Assembly (NCBI GenBank): GCA_002435835.1
Contig: DIVM01000241.1
Location: 1-6,350 of the forward strand
Reading direction: 5' to 3'
Source: Firmicutes bacterium UBA6132
GTDB lineage: Bacteria > Bacillota_A > Clostridia > Tissierellales > Sedimentibacteraceae
DNA: 6,350 nt
Position numbers and translations under genes: made by a program. Positions 5,781-6,350 of the stretch are shown here, one piece after another. Under the pieces are notes generated by a model. The model saw only the letters and a program-made list of their open reading frames with translations. It was not told where the DNA came from and ran no database searches. Each line of letters opens with the position of its first letter. The first letter of the stretch is position 1.

Positions 5781-5840
5781 CTTAATTAATATGATTTTTT
5801 GTTGGTTTCACAGCATTTTATATGTTTAAAATAATAATTC

Positions 5841-5876
5841 GTGCGAAACCGCACTTAGAAATGTTATATTCCGCAC
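5841..5876 (-). promoter_or_regulatory. Candidate enhancer (upstream activator) site: dyad plus extra half-site
   Basis: GTGCG-GTTT-CGCAC (5841-5854 read on the minus strand) is a perfect dyad in otherwise AT-rich DNA. A further GTGCGG half-site lies at 5871-5876, 22 bp away, or two helical turns. The dyad centre would be about -93 from the predicted sigma-54 start, a typical distance for an enhancer-binding protein. The protein itself is not in the window. Confidence 0.5.
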
Positions 5877-5934
5877 TATGTTGATTTATTTTAATAGCTC
5901 TTAATTACTGTTAAGACATTATACATATATAAAT

Positions 5935-5972
5935 ACACAAAAAAGAAGTCCTTAGATTTAAGAACTTCTTTT
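5935..5972 (-). terminator. Rho-independent terminator
   Basis: Arms 5941-5954 and 5959-5972 form a 14-position stem with one mismatch and a 4-nt loop. On the minus strand the stem runs into TTTTTTG. It would stop read-through from the transposase fragment into the sigma-54 promoter region. The plus strand has a shorter T-run. Confidence 0.65.
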
Positions 5973-6012
5973 CGCTATAATCAATTATTATTAAAGCATA
6001 TTAAAAGTTATT

Positions 6013-6128
6013 TTAGCTGTTAACCTCCGCCTCTTTTGGTATTAATATTTCGAAATCCATTGGAATTACCAGTTGATAATTTCTGAAATTTTAGTATAAT
6101 CTTTATGTGTAGTATTTGTTTTTCGCAT
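6013..6128 (-). pseudogene. IS1182-family transposase, N-terminal fragment with frameshift
   Basis: From ATG 6128 (minus) the frame reads MRKTNTTHKDYTKISE and soon stops. In the neighbouring frame NYQLVIPMDFEILIPKEAEV continues to TAA at 6013-6015. One missing A in the run between the two parts (GAAATTATC in place of GAAAATTATC) would join them as KISENYQLVIPMDFE. The QLVIPMDFEILIPK stretch is characteristic of the N-terminus of IS1182-group transposases. The protein then ends after about 38 residues, with the catalytic domain absent. A TATAAT at about 6134-6140 on the minus strand could be its old promoter. It has the same orientation and family as the C-terminal fragment at 2999-3319, on the other side of the chemoreceptor. 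Confidence 0.7.
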
Positions 6129-6147
6129 ACTTAAATTATACACTATG

Positions 6148-6180
6148 AAATGCCTTCTTTTGAATGCATTTTTTTAATTT
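6148..6180 (+). terminator. Hairpin with T-run, possible terminator
   Basis: AAATGC-c-TTC (6148-6157) pairs with GAA-t-GCATTT (6162-6171), one mismatch and a TTTT loop, followed by TTTTTTAATTT on the plus strand. No plus-strand gene lies just upstream. It may shield the old transposase promoter or be part of the element end. Confidence 0.4.
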
Positions 6181-6217
6181 GTAATATATCAATAGTAAGG
6201 TTATGAGATATTGCTAA

Positions 6218-6350
6218 AAATTCAATATAATTAGCTAAAAGGTCCGGGCAAATCTGGGGCAAATCCTTCTGTAAAAGCGGGTGAAATAGTATGTCAATTG
6301 CGTCATCTTAATTGAGGAATTCATTGGAAGTGTAATGAATTCCTACTATC
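6218..6350 (+). repeat. Direct repeat, copy 2 (cut by the window end)
   Basis: Same orientation as 1677-1809. The 19-bp GGGCAAATCTGGGGCAAAT (6246-6264) is identical to 1706-1724. The later part matches 43 of 45 positions. The palindrome here (6316-6325 with 6334-6343) keeps both 10-bp arms but has a different 8-nt loop. The frame open in copy 1 is also open here (IEEFIGSVMNSYY), though an upstream CAG is TAG. Confidence 0.8.

Noticed and set aside
1..6350. CRISPR array, tRNA or rRNA genes
   Set aside because: No regularly spaced repeats, cloverleaf or rRNA-like sequence were seen. The direct repeats are only two copies 4.5 kb apart.

Overview
The DNA is AT-rich and looks like a member of the Clostridia. 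Ribosome binding sites are AGGAGG-type. The window carries a Cache-type chemoreceptor, a sigma-54-type promoter, two tandem Spo0A boxes, and remnants of IS1182- and IS256-like transposases, all of which fit an anaerobic, spore-forming, motile Firmicute. Species cannot be named from the window.

The left end (1-820, minus strand) is an intact-looking metal operon, cut by the window edge. A 71-residue stand-alone heavy-metal-associated (HMA) domain protein with a CPTC metal site precedes a heavy-metal P-type ATPase that has no HMA domain of its own. Upstream is a perfect TTGAT-N4-ATCAA box of the Crp/FNR type, placed where a class II activator would sit relative to a plausible -10 element.

From about 850 to 3360 the DNA is a graveyard of mobile and defence genes. 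It holds an N-terminal scrap of an IS256-family transposase with an in-frame stop, two tandem Spo0A boxes, a frameshifted small plus-strand ORF with its own terminator, and the last ~69 residues of a tyrosine integrase. Fused to the integrase is an internal piece of a large SF2 helicase of the kind seen in phage-defence loci. A 3' scrap of a zinc-ribbon ORF with terminator and the C-terminal third of an IS1182-family transposase with an inverted-repeat end follow.

From 3387 to 5393 (minus) is the one full-length gene: a 668-residue methyl-accepting chemotaxis protein (double Cache, HAMP, MA domain). Its upstream region has a motility-sigma-like promoter. About 250 bp farther upstream is an excellent -24/-12 sigma-54 promoter with a dyad enhancer-like site, shielded by a terminator from an N-terminal IS1182 transposase fragment.

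The last ~130 bp repeat, in the same orientation, the sequence at 1677-1809. The integrase relic, helicase relic and chemoreceptor therefore lie between two direct repeats. A shared motif (GGGCAAATCT) also abuts the 3' end of the integrase relic. This could be the scar of an integrative element or of repeated insertions at one target. The most interesting leads are the direct repeats with the integrase motif, the sigma-54 promoter with enhancer dyad in front of the chemoreceptor, and the FNR-type control of the split metal exporter.
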